From assembly GCF_029105185.1 (NCBI RefSeq), contig NZ_JAFMZK010000002.1, positions 469,825 to 533,824 on the forward strand: a stretch of DNA of 64,000 nt, given 5' to 3'. Source of the DNA: Aliiroseovarius sp. Z3. Lineage in GTDB: Bacteria > Pseudomonadota > Alphaproteobacteria > Rhodobacterales > Rhodobacteraceae. Both the position numbers and the translations under genes were made by a program. The notes under the pieces are model-generated. The model did not search any database, had not been told where the DNA came from, and saw only the letters and a list, made by a program, of their open reading frames with translations. Positions 25,504 to 35,496 of the stretch are shown in pieces; the stretch's first letter is position 1; every line of letters begins with the position of its first letter.

Positions 25504-26805
25504 ATGCCGCAGTTTCTGAACTCCAAAGACGCTGATTTCGAAGCGCGATTTGTCGAACTTCTGTCGATGAAGCGCGAAGACAGCCCCGAGGTTGACGATA
25601 TCGTCGCGGGCATCATCGCAGATGTGCGCGACCGCGGCGATGCGGCGGTGATCGAGCTGACGTCGAGATTCGACCGTCTGGACCTGACCGCAGATACGCT
25701 GCGTTTCTCAACGGACGAAATTGACGCTGAATGTGCCAAAGTGTCGGATGCGGATCGGGCCGCGCTGGAACTGGCCGCCGAACGTATCCGTGCTTACCAT
25801 GCGCGGCAGATGCCAAGTGATGACCGCTGGACGGATGAAGCCGGGGCAGAACTTGGCTGGCGGTGGTCCGCGGTGTCTGCCGCAGGGCTTTATGTGCCCG
25901 GAGGTTTGGCAAGCTATCCGTCCTCGGTCCTGATGAACGCCATTCCGGCCAAGGTGGCGGGGGTGGGGCGTCTTGCCATCACCGTTCCGACGCCCGACGG
26001 CGTGATCAATCCGCTTGTGCTTCTGGCCGCGCGGATTGCGGGCGTGGACGAGATCTATCGCATCGGCGGTGCGCAGGCGGTGGCGGCTTTGGCCTATGGC
26101 ACAGAAGCGATCGCCCCGGTTGACAAGATCACCGGGCCGGGCAACGCCTTTGTCGCTGCTGCCAAGCGCCGGGTTTTCGGCAAGGTGGGCATCGACATGA
26201 TTGCCGGCCCGTCCGAGATTTTGGTGATCGCTGATGCAGACAACGACCCGGACTGGCTGGCGCTGGATCTGCTGAGCCAGGCTGAACATGATGAAAATGC
26301 TCAATCGCTGTTGATCACGACTGACGAAGCCTTCGGTCGTGAAGTGTCCAAGGCAGTTGAAAAACGCCTGGAAACACTGGAACGGCGCGCGATTGCCGGG
26401 GCAAGCTGGCGCGATTTCGGGGCCGTAATCACGGTGGCTGATTTGGATGAAGCCGCTGCACTGTCCAATCGCATCGCACCTGAGCATCTGGAGCTGTGCG
26501 TTGCTGACCCTGACGCTTTGTCCAACAAGTGCACGCATGCCGGCGCTATCTTCTTGGGCCAGTGGACACCCGAAGCCATTGGTGACTATGTCGGCGGCCC
26601 GAACCACGTTCTGCCCACGGCGCGATCTGCACGGTTCAGTTCAGGCCTGTCGGTGATGGATTTTCTGAAACGAACGACACTGGCGCGGATGACGCCATCG
26701 GCCCTGTCCTCAATCGGCCCTGCTGCCGAAACGCTCGCTATATCCGAAAGCCTTGAAGCGCATGGTTTGTCTGTGCGCGCCCGGCTTGACGCCCTTAACG
26801 ATTGA
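25504..26805 (+). CDS. hisD: Histidinol dehydrogenase
   Basis: 433 residues. HisD oxidises histidinol to histidine in two NAD+-dependent steps using a zinc. Signatures are GLYVPGGLASYPSSVLMN, the HisD block YRIGGAQAVAALAYGT with KITGPGNAFVAAAK, IDMIAGPSEILVIAD, LLSQAEHDENAQS and the C-terminal GGPNHVLPT. Full length for the family. The rest of the his operon is not in the window. Confidence 0.97.
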   Translation: MPQFLNSKDADFEARFVELLSMKREDSPEVDDIVAGIIADVRDRGDAAVIELTSRFDRLDLTADTLRFSTDEIDAECAKVSDADRAALELAAERIRAYHARQMPSDDRWTDEAGAELGWRWSAVSAAGLYVPGGLASYPSSVLMNAIPAKVAGVGRLAITVPTPDGVINPLVLLAARIAGVDEIYRIGGAQAVAALAYGTEAIAPVDKITGPGNAFVAAAKRRVFGKVGIDMIAGPSEILVIADADNDPDWLALDLLSQAEHDENAQSLLITTDEAFGREVSKAVEKRLETLERRAIAGASWRDFGAVITVADLDEAAALSNRIAPEHLELCVADPDALSNKCTHAGAIFLGQWTPEAIGDYVGGPNHVLPTARSARFSSGLSVMDFLKRTTLARMTPSALSSIGPAAETLAISESLEAHGLSVRARLDALND

Positions 26806-26822
26806 CCTACAGAGTGCCCAAT

Positions 26823-27305
26823 ATGACCTCAAACCGTATCAACGACATCCAGATTGACGACAGTGGACTTGCCGCACCCACACCTGCCATTGAGCAGGAG
26901 CGCAAGGTCGCCATTTTCGATCTGCTGGAAGATAACAGCTTTGAGTTGACCGGCCGGGATGATCAATCCCCGCCTGAAGGTCCATATGATCTGGGTCTGT
27001 CCATACGCGAGAAACGCTTGGTTGTGGAAGCCAAGACAGAGAACGGCAACCCTGCGGCCGAGTTTCACCTGTCCCTTGGCCCGTTTCGTCAGGTCGTAAA
27101 GGACTATTTTGCAATCTGCGAAAGCTATTTCGACGCGGTGAAGAAGCTGCCTCCAAGTCAGATTGAAGCCATCGATATGGCCCGACGAGGTATCCATAAC
27201 GAAGGTGCGCGGGTGTTGCAGGAACGGCTGGAAGGCAAGGCAAACGTAGATATCGACACGGCGCGTCGCCTGTTCACCCTGATCTGCGTCCTACACTGGG
27301 GCTGA
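26823..27305 (+). CDS. UPF0262 family protein
   Basis: 160 residues. IQIDDSGLAAPTPAIEQERK and the body FDLLEDNSFEL...LRLSIREKRLV-like pattern match UPF0262, of unknown function. The ATG at 26823 fits the family; a TTG seven codons earlier overlaps the hisD end and is less likely. No strong ribosome site is seen, so translation may be coupled to hisD. It is next to the phosphatase gene. Confidence 0.85.
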   Translation: MTSNRINDIQIDDSGLAAPTPAIEQERKVAIFDLLEDNSFELTGRDDQSPPEGPYDLGLSIREKRLVVEAKTENGNPAAEFHLSLGPFRQVVKDYFAICESYFDAVKKLPPSQIEAIDMARRGIHNEGARVLQERLEGKANVDIDTARRLFTLICVLHWG

Positions 27306-27307
27306 GC

Positions 27308-27784
27308 ATGGCCGCGGATCTTCCCCAATCTGTGCTGTTTTGCTGCGACCACAATGCGGTGCGTTCGCCAATGGCCGAGGGGATGATGAAAGCCTATTAC
27401 GGGCACGATATATACGTGCAATCTGCCGGTGTTCACAGCGACATGGATGTCGACGGTTTTTCTGTTTCCGTCTGCCAGGAGTTGGGGATTGCCTTGTCCA
27501 ATCACCGGGTGCGCAGCTTCGACCAGATGGAAGAATGGGGGGATGATCTTTCCAGCTTCGATCTGGTCGTGGCGCTGTCACCGGCCAGTCAACGGCGCGC
27601 GCTGGAACTGACCCGGCTGTTTCATTTGGACGTGGAATACTGGCCGATTCTCGACCCGACAGGGCTTGGCACCCGCCGCGACGAGAAGTTGGCAGCTTAT
27701 CGTCAGACCCGCGACCAGATTCGCGGCCATATCCTTGATCGTTTCGGCCCGCCAACCCCGCAAGATGATGAAACCACAGTCTAA
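27308..27784 (+). CDS. Low-molecular-weight phosphotyrosine phosphatase-family protein
   Basis: 158 residues. VLFCCDHNAVRSPMAEGMMK contains the C-x5-R-S phosphate loop (C13 approximately), and WPILDPTGLGTRRDE supplies the general-acid Asp in a DP motif. The fold is shared by LMW tyrosine phosphatases and ArsC arsenate reductases; the CDHNAVRS loop is intermediate between the two. A phosphatase is more likely given the DP loop. It follows UPF0262 by two bases. Confidence 0.8.
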   Translation: MAADLPQSVLFCCDHNAVRSPMAEGMMKAYYGHDIYVQSAGVHSDMDVDGFSVSVCQELGIALSNHRVRSFDQMEEWGDDLSSFDLVVALSPASQRRALELTRLFHLDVEYWPILDPTGLGTRRDEKLAAYRQTRDQIRGHILDRFGPPTPQDDETTV

Positions 27785-27877
27785 ACTGCCAGCAGGCCGG
27801 ATTTCCCTTGAAAATCTGAAAGTTTGGCCCCATTTAAAGGGCGCTCACAATGGGTGGGTGAAAATACAGGAGTGAAC

Positions 27878-28096
27878 ATGGCCAAGGAAGAACTGCTCGA
27901 ATTCCCCGGTGTCGTGAAGGAACTCCTGCCGAATGCGACATTCCTGGTCGAGCTGGAAAACGGCCATACGATTATCGCTCATACGGCAGGAAAGATGCGC
28001 AAGAACCGCATCCGCGTTCTGGCTGGCGACAAGGTGCAGGTCGAAATGACCCCCTATGATCTGACCAAGGGTCGGATCAACTATCGCTTCAAATAA
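27878..28096 (+). CDS. infA: Translation initiation factor IF-1
   Basis: 72 residues, [20 protein letters not shown] onward with the OB-fold pattern [20 protein letters not shown] and [20 protein letters not shown]-1 binds the ribosomal A site during initiation. CAGGAGT lies five bases before this ATG. A 93-base gap separates it from the phosphatase gene and could hold a promoter. Confidence 0.97.
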   Translation: MAKEELLEFPGVVKELLPNATFLVELENGHTIIAHTAGKMRKNRIRVLAGDKVQVEMTPYDLTKGRINYRFK

Positions 28097-28108
28097 GCGC
28101 TGTCGCGC

Positions 28109-28696
28109 ATGACGCGTCCAAAACTGATTCTGGGCTCTGGCAGCCCAAGACGGGCCGAGTTGCTGGGGCAGCTCGGCCTTGTTGCGGATGAGGTGCGGCC
28201 ACCGGATGTGGATGAAACACCGCTGAAGGGCGAGTTGCCGCTGGCCTATTGCCGCCGGATCGCGTCGGCCAAGGCGGAGGCAATGGATGTGGCGGCGGGC
28301 GAGGTTGTTCTGTGCGCCGACACCGCCGTCGCGCTGGGCCGCCGCATTATGGGCAAGCCCGAGGATGCAGGGCAGGCAGCAGAGTTTCTGCTGTCTCTGT
28401 CCGGGCGGCGCCATCGGGTCATCACCTCGGTGGTTGTGCGCAATGCGACACAGACCTGGGCGCGCGACGTTGTGACAACCGTCAAGTTCAAACGTCTGTC
28501 CGATGCCGAACTGAATGCCTATCTCGCGTCCGACGACTGGCGCGGCAAGGCTGGTGGCTATGCCATTCAAGGCCCTGCCGGGGCGTTCGTCACCTGGCTT
28601 CACGGCAGCTATACGGCTGTTGTCGGCCTGCCAGTGGCCGAGACCGCCAATCTGCTGGTGGCCGCCGGATACCCGCTTTACGGAGAGAGCACATGA
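28109..28696 (+). CDS. maf: Maf-family nucleotide pyrophosphatase
   Basis: 195 residues. Starts [20 protein letters not shown], the Maf signature, followed by [11 protein letters not shown] and [10 protein letters not shown] (catalytic Asp) and [14 protein letters not shown]. Maf proteins hydrolyse dTTP, UTP or modified nucleotides to monophosphates and can affect septation. The stop overlaps the start of the RNase gene as ATGA. Confidence 0.9.
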   Translation: MTRPKLILGSGSPRRAELLGQLGLVADEVRPPDVDETPLKGELPLAYCRRIASAKAEAMDVAAGEVVLCADTAVALGRRIMGKPEDAGQAAEFLLSLSGRRHRVITSVVVRNATQTWARDVVTTVKFKRLSDAELNAYLASDDWRGKAGGYAIQGPAGAFVTWLHGSYTAVVGLPVAETANLLVAAGYPLYGEST

Positions 28697-29736
28697 AAGG
28701 CAGCGTGATCGCGCTTGACCATTACAAGGGTCGTATGGCTGCGGCGCATATCGTCGATGGTCGGCTGGAAGACCTGCTGATCGAACCACCAGAACAGGTG
28801 ACGCTGCCCGGTGCCATTTTCCGCGCCATCTGCGACCGACCGCTTAAAGGGCAGGGCGGCATGATGCTGCGCCTGCCGGACGGAGAAACAGGGTTTCTGC
28901 GCCAGGGCAAGGGATTGAAACCCGGCCAATCCATTCTGGTGCAGGTCACGGGCTTTGCCGAGGACGGGAAAGCCGTCCCCGTGACCCAGAAGTTGCTGTT
29001 CAAAAGCCGCTTTGCCATCGTGACACCAGATGCACCCGGCATCAATGTCAGCCGCGCCATTCGCGACGATGAAGAACGCGTGCGCCTATTGGACATCGCC
29101 CATGAGGTGATGGACGGCGCGGATGAAGGCCTGATCCTGCGCTCGATCGCAGCCACCGGCGCAGATGACGAGATTGCTGACGATATCGCGCAAATGTTGG
29201 AACTGTCGCGAACCGTGCGTGCGGATGCGAAGGGGCAGGTGCCCGAGCTGCTGCTTGATGGGGCCGATCCCCATCATCAGGCGTGGCGCGAATGGGCAAC
29301 GCCTGATCAGCTGGATGATGGGGAAGGATCGTTTGATCGCCACGGTGTTGTCGATCTGATCAGCGAAACACGCAGTGTTCGGGTGCCGTTGCCTGGTGGT
29401 GCCTTCGCCTATGTCGAACCCACCCATGCGCTTGTGGCCGTTGATGTAAACACCGGGGGCGATTCCAGCCCGGCGGCTGGCCTGAAGGCCAACATCGCAA
29501 CGGCTCAGGCGCTGCCTCGCGCCCTGCGTTGTCGGGGGCTGGGCGGACAGATCATCATCGATTTTGCGCCAAGCCCCAAAAAGGATCGTCGCCAGATAGA
29601 ACAAGCCCTGCGCGCCGCCTTTCGCGCCGACGGGATTGAAACATCCTTGGTCGGCTGGACGACACTGGGCAATTTCGAGCTTCAGCGAAAGCGCGAGCGC
29701 ATGAGCCTGCGTGCCTGTCTGGAGGGCCTGAAATGA
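28693..29736 (+). CDS. Ribonuclease E/G family protein
   Basis: 347 residues starting [30 protein letters not shown] carries the catalytic Asp, and [16 protein letters not shown] the second, of the RNase E/G active site. It lacks the long C-terminal scaffold of RNase E and the usual zinc-link CPxCxG segment is not visible, so it is a short RNase G-like endoribonuclease for rRNA or mRNA processing. The open frame upstream of 28693 is a shadow of maf. Confidence 0.85.
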   Translation: MKGSVIALDHYKGRMAAAHIVDGRLEDLLIEPPEQVTLPGAIFRAICDRPLKGQGGMMLRLPDGETGFLRQGKGLKPGQSILVQVTGFAEDGKAVPVTQKLLFKSRFAIVTPDAPGINVSRAIRDDEERVRLLDIAHEVMDGADEGLILRSIAATGADDEIADDIAQMLELSRTVRADAKGQVPELLLDGADPHHQAWREWATPDQLDDGEGSFDRHGVVDLISETRSVRVPLPGGAFAYVEPTHALVAVDVNTGGDSSPAAGLKANIATAQALPRALRCRGLGGQIIIDFAPSPKKDRRQIEQALRAAFRADGIETSLVGWTTLGNFELQRKRERMSLRACLEGLK

Positions 29737-29927
29737 GCTGTCCCGTCTGCGATAAGAAGACCGACCCCAGATACCGTCCCTTCTGCTCGCGTCGTTGTGC
29801 GGATGTGGATCTGGGACGCTGGCTGAATGGCTCTTATGCGGTGCCATCCCAAGACCCCGAAGACCTGGAGGAAGCCGCCGAAGCGCTGTCTCGTGCAGCC
29901 CCCGCGGAAAGTCACGGCCCGCACTGA
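29733..29927 (+). CDS. yacG: DNA gyrase inhibitor YacG
   Basis: 64 residues. [20 protein letters not shown] plus RCADVDLGRWL gives the four-cysteine zinc site (C3, C6, C18, C22) of YacG, a small protein that binds GyrB and inhibits DNA gyrase. The C-terminus is acidic. Translationally coupled to the RNase gene by an ATGA overlap. Confidence 0.93.
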   Translation: MSCPVCDKKTDPRYRPFCSRRCADVDLGRWLNGSYAVPSQDPEDLEEAAEALSRAAPAESHGPH

Positions 29928-30007
29928 AAAACCTGCATTTTCCCTCTGGACACCACATTCCCCCCCGTCTACAACCCGCCCACCCGAACGATGAACCGTT
30001 CACCCGT

Positions 30008-30082
30008 GCCCGGGTAGCTCAGGGGTAGAGCAGTGGATTGAAAATCCTCGTGTCGGTGGTTCGATTCCGCCCCCGGGCACCA
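30008..30082 (+). tRNA. tRNA-Phe (GAA)
   Basis: 75 bases with encoded CCA. Acceptor GCCCGGG/CCCGGGC, anticodon loop TTGAAAA with GAA. The anticodon stem GTGGA/TCCTC has a T-T mismatch at its second pair. The 3' 46 bases are duplicated at 45018-45063, so this gene is the attachment site of the island. Confidence 0.95.
30037..30082 (+). repeat. Island attachment site attL (3' end of tRNA-Phe)
   Basis: 46 bases from the anticodon loop to CCA, identical to 45018-45063. Identity stops sharply at both ends, as expected for a site-specific recombination core overlapping a tRNA gene. Confidence 0.9.
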
Positions 30083-30251
30083 TTTAAACCAAATAAAAAC
30101 AAGACGTTGCGCCTTTTCGGTCCGTGCGTAGTAGCGCGTTTTGCTGTGGGTATCATTTGGGTAGCATTCGGCTGGCAGGTCACCCGCACGCCAGTGAAAC
30201 GTGCGAACTAGTTTGATAGAACCGCTTTGAGGCGCTGGACTAGTTATGCCC

Positions 30252-33200
30252 CTACTGTGCCGTGGCGACGAAAACCGGCTCAGGAACTTCCTGTCCGACA
30301 AGCTTCTTTTCTCGTTTCTTGTTACGGTCCTTGATTGCCGACTTTCTCGCTCTTCGAAACACCGGGGCGTAAAGTCCCCATATACTGGTCGTTGGTGCTT
30401 CGGGTCTCACACGCGCATCCATAGAAGTTTTTGCGATTATCAAGCATCGCCAGAACTCCTCTCGCGTCGGGGCATTCCACATGCTCTCAACCCAATGCCG
30501 CGCCCATATGGCACCCTCGTATTCCGAAAACGCGTGCTTGGCGGCTTGCCCTGACACTCCCCTGTGGTCGATGTGCTTACCCAAGATGTCAGCAAACTCA
30601 GCAGATCGAATTGAGTAGCCCGCAATCGAAATTGCGTATGCTTGATCTAAGCTATCTTCGCTTGCCGCCAGATCTAGGACCATCGATTTGATATAGTCGG
30701 CAGCACCGAAGCGTTCGGCTGCAAGGACTTCGCGAGCGAGGACCGCGTCATTTTCTGAACCCAACAGCCTTTGGCGCCAGATTGCTTTTATCGGGTCCGA
30801 CGCCTCGGCCCCCCAAATCGCTTGGTGCTCAAGCGTCAGGTCATCGCCCAAGGCCAGCATTACGAAACCCTGTGACGACGAAGCCCGCGTCAGCAGAGCA
30901 ACGGCGCGTTCAGGAGACTCGCCTGAAATCAAGTTTGCCACCGCAAAAGCCAAATTTTTTAGCCAGACAAACTGAGCAACGTCCGCGTGATCCAAAATCT
31001 CGAGAAGCTCGCTCAGCAATGCCGGAACTTCTCTGACAAGACTCCTGAGTTCTTCGATGCTGATGTTTTGAACCAACAGTTTTGCATCTGACTCCTTGAG
31101 TTCCTCGAAAAACGCCTTGGCCACGGCCTTGAGCCTGTTTTGCTTCTCATCGAAGTCATCGTCGGTTCCCAGAACCTCTTTAAGGCTCCGTTGCTTGGGA
31201 AAGCGTTCGCCGTCTCGGTCCGTTTCTTCGATAGATAGAAAGGGGAACGGAGCCGGCTCAGATTTGGAAAGCTTCAAATCTGCCGGTGGCGGCTGAATTT
31301 CGTGCGTAGCCGCGACCCCACTGCGAAGCCGCTGAACAAAACATTCCACCATTGGCTCTGTAAACGCTTTTCCAAGCCTTTCACTCGCCGCAAACCAAGT
31401 CTTCGAGCTAATACGCTTCAGGAGGTCATCGACAGGCATCTCTTCGTGTGCGCATGCCTCAACCAGCAACATTGAACCGAACCAGCCCTCATAGGTCTTT
31501 TCATCCACTGAGGCCGCGTTCCAGTTGCTGCGCATGTGCGCTTGCCGAACACTGTCCAGATCATTGTAAGTCGCCAATTCGTAGGCAACAGCGCGCAGCT
31601 TTGAAGACGTCCCACGACAACAGGCCAAGATCTGTTCTTCGAGTTCACCGGTAATCGGTGTTTGACCGTAAAGCGCCGCCGCAAGGGCACCATATGCCGC
31701 ATCTTCGTCGCCTCTTTGAAGAGCGTCCCGAATTGCGGATACTATCTCTTCTGATGGCTGAGGTTTTAGGCTTGGGATGACCGAAAGAAGGTAGTCTGAC
31801 CCAAGTGCCTTTCCTGTCATGCACCTGAGCTGTTCGCCTGCCGAAATCTGTCCGGCGGCATAGTAAAATGCGAACGCTCGACAAACCCACTGATCTTGAT
31901 CCGGCAACGTATCGAAGTCGCTGCTCTCTTGAACTCTCTTGACCAAGCTCACTGCCAAGTCAGCATCGACCAAGGGGAGGTGATCCTCGGAGTTCAAAAT
32001 CACCTGTCGTAAAGGAAAGCCAGTTCTTGTGAGCAGGCCTGCCAGTATGCTTCGAGTTTTTTCAACAGCGGCTTCGGGTTCAAACCGAGCGGCAACAGGA
32101 AGAAAGTCCCCGAAACTGTGATCTTCGCCGCTGACCCCCATAGTCTGCCGAATCTTGTTAACGTCGAGCGCAACGAACTGCTGCATGCCTTGATCCATGT
32201 CTGATGGTCGCATAGCTTCGGGATTTGCCACTTTGACCTGACGCCATTCGGTTGGCGATGGCGGCTCAAAGTGATGCCAGTCTTTTCGCAATTCGCTGGC
32301 TATCACAGAAGCTTCCTGCGCGTCTCTTTCGTCACCGCTGGCATAGAGCATTTGAACAACCGTCCATTGCCCACCTTTCGAAGTGTCCTCAGTGCGCAGT
32401 GGTTCAATCGCCTTACGGAAGGCATCTCTTGTCGCGGTGCGATCAATGCGATTGAAAATCGTAAGCTGCGGAAACTCTTTTCGCGCTTTGTAGATATTTT
32501 GATCCAGTGCGAACGCCATGCCCATTGCCACAAAGCTTTCTGCGAACGGGACTAGGGAATGACCTGCCAGTAGCCTCAGTGCCAACGATATCAAGTCGTC
32601 AGGGTCGCTCGCCACTTCCATCATCTGATCTAAAAGACACTTTTCAAACGCGGAGAGGGTTTCTAATTCTCCATCGATCTCTGCCTTCTTTTTCTCAACG
32701 CGTTCTGCGTAGTCTGCATCGCTCTGCCTGTGATAGCGCTTGGCTTGCTCAACGGGGTCTTTGTTGTAGCAGCGAAGCCAGTTATGGATTGCGGTTTCTG
32801 CAGCACGCCAGCCCTCATCGGTCGAAGCGACCATGAATGCAGCGTGAACAAGCCAGTCGTGATTTATCCGCCGACCACTTTCGAGACACAGCAGCTTGAG
32901 GGTATCGAATAACGCATCCGGTTGATTTTTGATAATCTCGACAAATTCTTCGAAGCGTTGATCGTTCACGTTCTGGAGGTTTGCGAAAGCATCCAGCAGA
33001 ACCGAAAAAATCGCGGGATCGAAACGGATATCGTCCAAAGCGCATATCAGTAAAGACGCAAAGAGGACGTCAACCGTTCGGTCCATCGCATTGATCGGTT
33101 CGATAAGCTGAGTTATCCGGTCGGCCAAATCATGGCTGGCCCGGTGAGCTTGCCACAACTGGTCGATGAGCGTGAAACCCAGCGCAAGGGTCAACCCCTC

Positions 33201-34814
33201 ATCCCGAAGTTCATAAAGGTCGCCGGGCCCCGCAAGCGGCCGATAAAACCGGGTTTCGATCACAGCTGCTGAGTCCGCCTGAAAATTTTGAGGCGGTTTG
33301 TTTGACGACGCTTGCACCCGTTCAAGAACCTTTGTTGCGTGGTCGCTTAAGCGGCCTGTTAGTTGCGCAAAGGTCTCATCTTCGTAGTTGTCACGCTGTG
33401 ATGCACGTAGGTGTTCCATCAACAGCCTGTCTGTGGTCAATCCTTTCCATGCGATGGCATCTCGGTGCGGCAAGGTGGCGTCCGCGACCGCCAGTAACCT
33501 CGGGTTCTTGAGTGTTTTCAGGGTTTGTTCGTCAAGCCAGTCGAGGGCGATGCCATAGTGCGTCAAAAGCTTATCGCGTTCCGGGGGCGACCATTCAGGA
33601 ATCTCGATAGTCTTCGGCTTGAATGTCAATCCGTGGGCGATTGCCTTCCCCCAGAAGTGCGGTCTGACGGTCACGACCATCTTGCCTCCAATTTCCGCCA
33701 ATCGGGATTGGATGCCATTAAGCAGTTTGTCCCAACGAAAGTTTCGCCGCTGGTTCAGGCCATCGATGACGATCAGCAACGAAGCTACTGACGGCGACGC
33801 TCTCCATGCTTTAAGCCGGTGCCTCCATCTAAGCCTAAGCGCATCATCCGCGACTTCGTCAGTTTGTTTGATCAGCAGATCGACCAAGAAATCATCAAGG
33901 TCGTGGACAGACACACCGTCAAGCTGCTCCGCACTGATGAAAAGCGCCAAGCCTGTTTCGTCGGAACACAACTGTGCAGCAAGCCATGATTTTCCGTGCC
34001 CCTCATCCCCCAATAGGATTACTTCTTTGCCTGTAGCCAGCGCATCCGTGATGTTTTTGCGTAGCTCAGTGCGCATTGGCGGGAAGTTTTTGTCCTTCTG
34101 GACGGCAAGCCCTTGTCCGAGCCGCTCCCTAGCGTGACGTGTCGAGCCAAAGGTCTGTTCTCGCCATGCGGCATTCTGATCGACTGCGCGCTTGAACGAG
34201 AGCTTCGAGACATTGAGATTTGATTTGAGACGCTGGAGAAGACTTTTGAACTCCGGATGCCCCGAAATGGAAGAGAACGCAGCATTTAGGTCTTCTTTAC
34301 TTAGTTTTTTCTGCTCGGTTTTCTCGTGGTAATTATCGACAATGAAATCGATGGCCGCACTATCTGCGGCAACCACAGCAATGGCTAGAAGCGGCAGCGG
34401 GGCGGCAGTCCAATCCAGAACAAGCGTGGAGATGGCTTGCTTGTCGCCATCATCCTCAATAGCACTTGCGAGCTGCGTACTAATCTCTGTCGTTGCGCCA
34501 AGAATCCACAAGCGATCAGCGGCACTGGTCTTCCGGGACAAGTCCGCGATTTTGGTTATTACTTCATTTCGGTGAATATCACCTGAGTATCGCTTGGCCT
34601 CAAAGCAAACGGGATCGCTCGGCATTGCGGCGTCGCCATCCATTCCTCCCTGCAAGCCACTTGCCGCAAGGCGAAACGGAATGCCTGTCAAATTGGTCAA
34701 TACAAGTCGAAGCAGCCCTTCAAATCCATCTGCCCCAGCTGCTTTGAGAGACAATAGTCCGATTTTTACCGTTTCGAGATGTTCTTCGTATTTATTTTCC
34801 GCACTATCGACCAT
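30252..34814 (-). CDS. Mrr-like nuclease with STAND-like NTPase and long repeat region (Avs-like)
   Basis: 1520 residues. Residues 26-80 carry a PD-(D/E)xK pattern: helix ADGFEGLLRLVLTNL, D59 in GGMDGDA and E72-A-K74 in VCFEAKRYSG, like Mrr nucleases. A P-loop NTPase follows: GDEGHGKS at 269-276, LLIVIDGLNQ (Walker B) at 346-355 and VTVRPHF near 381. About 1100 residues of helical, probably repeat-type sequence make up the rest. The layout (nuclease, STAND NTPase, C-terminal sensor) and length match Avs antiviral proteins, closest to the Mrr-bearing Avs4 class, which sense phage proteins and then degrade DNA. The match rests on architecture only; a defence role is inferred. Own promoter region upstream. 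Confidence 0.8.
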   Translation of the reverse strand: MVDSAENKYEEHLETVKIGLLSLKAAGADGFEGLLRLVLTNLTGIPFRLAASGLQGGMDGDAAMPSDPVCFEAKRYSGDIHRNEVITKIADLSRKTSAADRLWILGATTEISTQLASAIEDDGDKQAISTLVLDWTAAPLPLLAIAVVAADSAAIDFIVDNYHEKTEQKKLSKEDLNAAFSSISGHPEFKSLLQRLKSNLNVSKLSFKRAVDQNAAWREQTFGSTRHARERLGQGLAVQKDKNFPPMRTELRKNITDALATGKEVILLGDEGHGKSWLAAQLCSDETGLALFISAEQLDGVSVHDLDDFLVDLLIKQTDEVADDALRLRWRHRLKAWRASPSVASLLIVIDGLNQRRNFRWDKLLNGIQSRLAEIGGKMVVTVRPHFWGKAIAHGLTFKPKTIEIPEWSPPERDKLLTHYGIALDWLDEQTLKTLKNPRLLAVADATLPHRDAIAWKGLTTDRLLMEHLRASQRDNYEDETFAQLTGRLSDHATKVLERVQASSNKPPQNFQADSAAVIETRFYRPLAGPGDLYELRDEGLTLALGFTLIDQLWQAHRASHDLADRITQLIEPINAMDRTVDVLFASLLICALDDIRFDPAIFSVLLDAFANLQNVNDQRFEEFVEIIKNQPDALFDTLKLLCLESGRRINHDWLVHAAFMVASTDEGWRAAETAIHNWLRCYNKDPVEQAKRYHRQSDADYAERVEKKKAEIDGELETLSAFEKCLLDQMMEVASDPDDLISLALRLLAGHSLVPFAESFVAMGMAFALDQNIYKARKEFPQLTIFNRIDRTATRDAFRKAIEPLRTEDTSKGGQWTVVQMLYASGDERDAQEASVIASELRKDWHHFEPPSPTEWRQVKVANPEAMRPSDMDQGMQQFVALDVNKIRQTMGVSGEDHSFGDFLPVAARFEPEAAVEKTRSILAGLLTRTGFPLRQVILNSEDHLPLVDADLAVSLVKRVQESSDFDTLPDQDQWVCRAFAFYYAAGQISAGEQLRCMTGKALGSDYLLSVIPSLKPQPSEEIVSAIRDALQRGDEDAAYGALAAALYGQTPITGELEEQILACCRGTSSKLRAVAYELATYNDLDSVRQAHMRSNWNAASVDEKTYEGWFGSMLLVEACAHEEMPVDDLLKRISSKTWFAASERLGKAFTEPMVECFVQRLRSGVAATHEIQPPPADLKLSKSEPAPFPFLSIEETDRDGERFPKQRSLKEVLGTDDDFDEKQNRLKAVAKAFFEELKESDAKLLVQNISIEELRSLVREVPALLSELLEILDHADVAQFVWLKNLAFAVANLISGESPERAVALLTRASSSQGFVMLALGDDLTLEHQAIWGAEASDPIKAIWRQRLLGSENDAVLAREVLAAERFGAADYIKSMVLDLAASEDSLDQAYAISIAGYSIRSAEFADILGKHIDHRGVSGQAAKHAFSEYEGAIWARHWVESMWNAPTREEFWRCLIIAKTSMDARVRPEAPTTSIWGLYAPVFRRARKSAIKDRNKKREKKLVGQEVPEPVFVATAQ

Positions 34815-34920
34815 GCATTCATTTCCCCAATCGGCGACCCTCTTTGTCGGGCCGTGCCCGGTTACGCCACTGCTCTTGAAACGATAATTGCTGCGTGGGT
34901 TGAAGGCCAGTGTTGACCAA

Positions 34921-34944
34921 GAAAAGGGGCGCAGATCGCGCCCC
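34921..34944 (-). terminator. Terminator of the 70-residue gene
   Basis: GGGGCGC (34926-34932) and GCGCCCC (34938-34944) form a perfect stem; on the minus strand it is followed by TTTTC. It separates the small gene from the nuclease-NTPase gene downstream. Confidence 0.8.
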
Positions 34945-34974
34945 TGTCTATGCTCGCTGATGGGTTGGGTATGG

Positions 34975-35187
34975 CTACGCGGGTTGCTTTGGTTTCAAGG
35001 CGCGGCGTGCCTCTTTCTCTGCGGCAGACCCCTTCACCCATTGCCACGGGGTGCGCGGTTTCCTCGCCTTGGCCAGTTCGGGGTTCGCCTTGGCGTCGCT
35101 TGCGGCGGCGCGCAGGCGTTCGCGGGTCTCGCGCGGGTCGATCTTGAGTTCTTCGCAGATGGCCTTGAGCGTCACGATGTCAGTCAT
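34975..35187 (-). CDS. Small basic protein of 70 residues
   Basis: Starts MTDIVTLKAICEELKIDPRE and continues TRERLRAAASDAKANPELAK, then a basic Trp-containing segment (PRTPWQWVKGS) and Lys-rich end. The N-terminal part is predicted helical and could bind DNA. I recall similar short proteins scattered in Rhodobacterales, but no function. A dedicated terminator follows. Confidence 0.6.
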   Translation of the reverse strand: MTDIVTLKAICEELKIDPRETRERLRAAASDAKANPELAKARKPRTPWQWVKGSAAEKEARRALKPKQPA

Positions 35188-35496
35188 TTTCGATCTCCTA
35201 AGTTTCTGATGCAGATCGATAAGACGATGGAAGCGGGCATGTCAGGGATAACCCCAGAACATCTTTAGCTTTTCTCGATCTGCTGCTATGACTGATCTCG
35301 ACGCGGTAGACGCAGCCGTGTTGGGGCGTGGAAACCCCTCGATAGCTAGGCCGAGCAATCGGCTGAAACCTTGACCCTATGGTCGGGGTGCCTGTGTTAT
35401 ACAACAGGCCCCGGCTAAAGGCACAGGGTCCGTGCTATCGCGGATTTCCAACACCCCGATCACCAGTCAAACGCGAGGGCGCTCGCAGTTCGGGGT
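35188..35496. other. Divergent intergenic region with a short inverted repeat
   Basis: 309 bases between the small gene and the GIY-YIG gene. GCCTGT-N8-ACAGGC near 35391-35410 contains the near-palindrome GTTATACAAC and may be an operator or attenuator. No gene seen. Confidence 0.35.

Noticed and set aside
28249..28692. N-terminal extension of the RNase E/G gene
   Set aside because: This part overlaps maf in another frame and has no homology pattern. The ATGA start at 28693 is clear.
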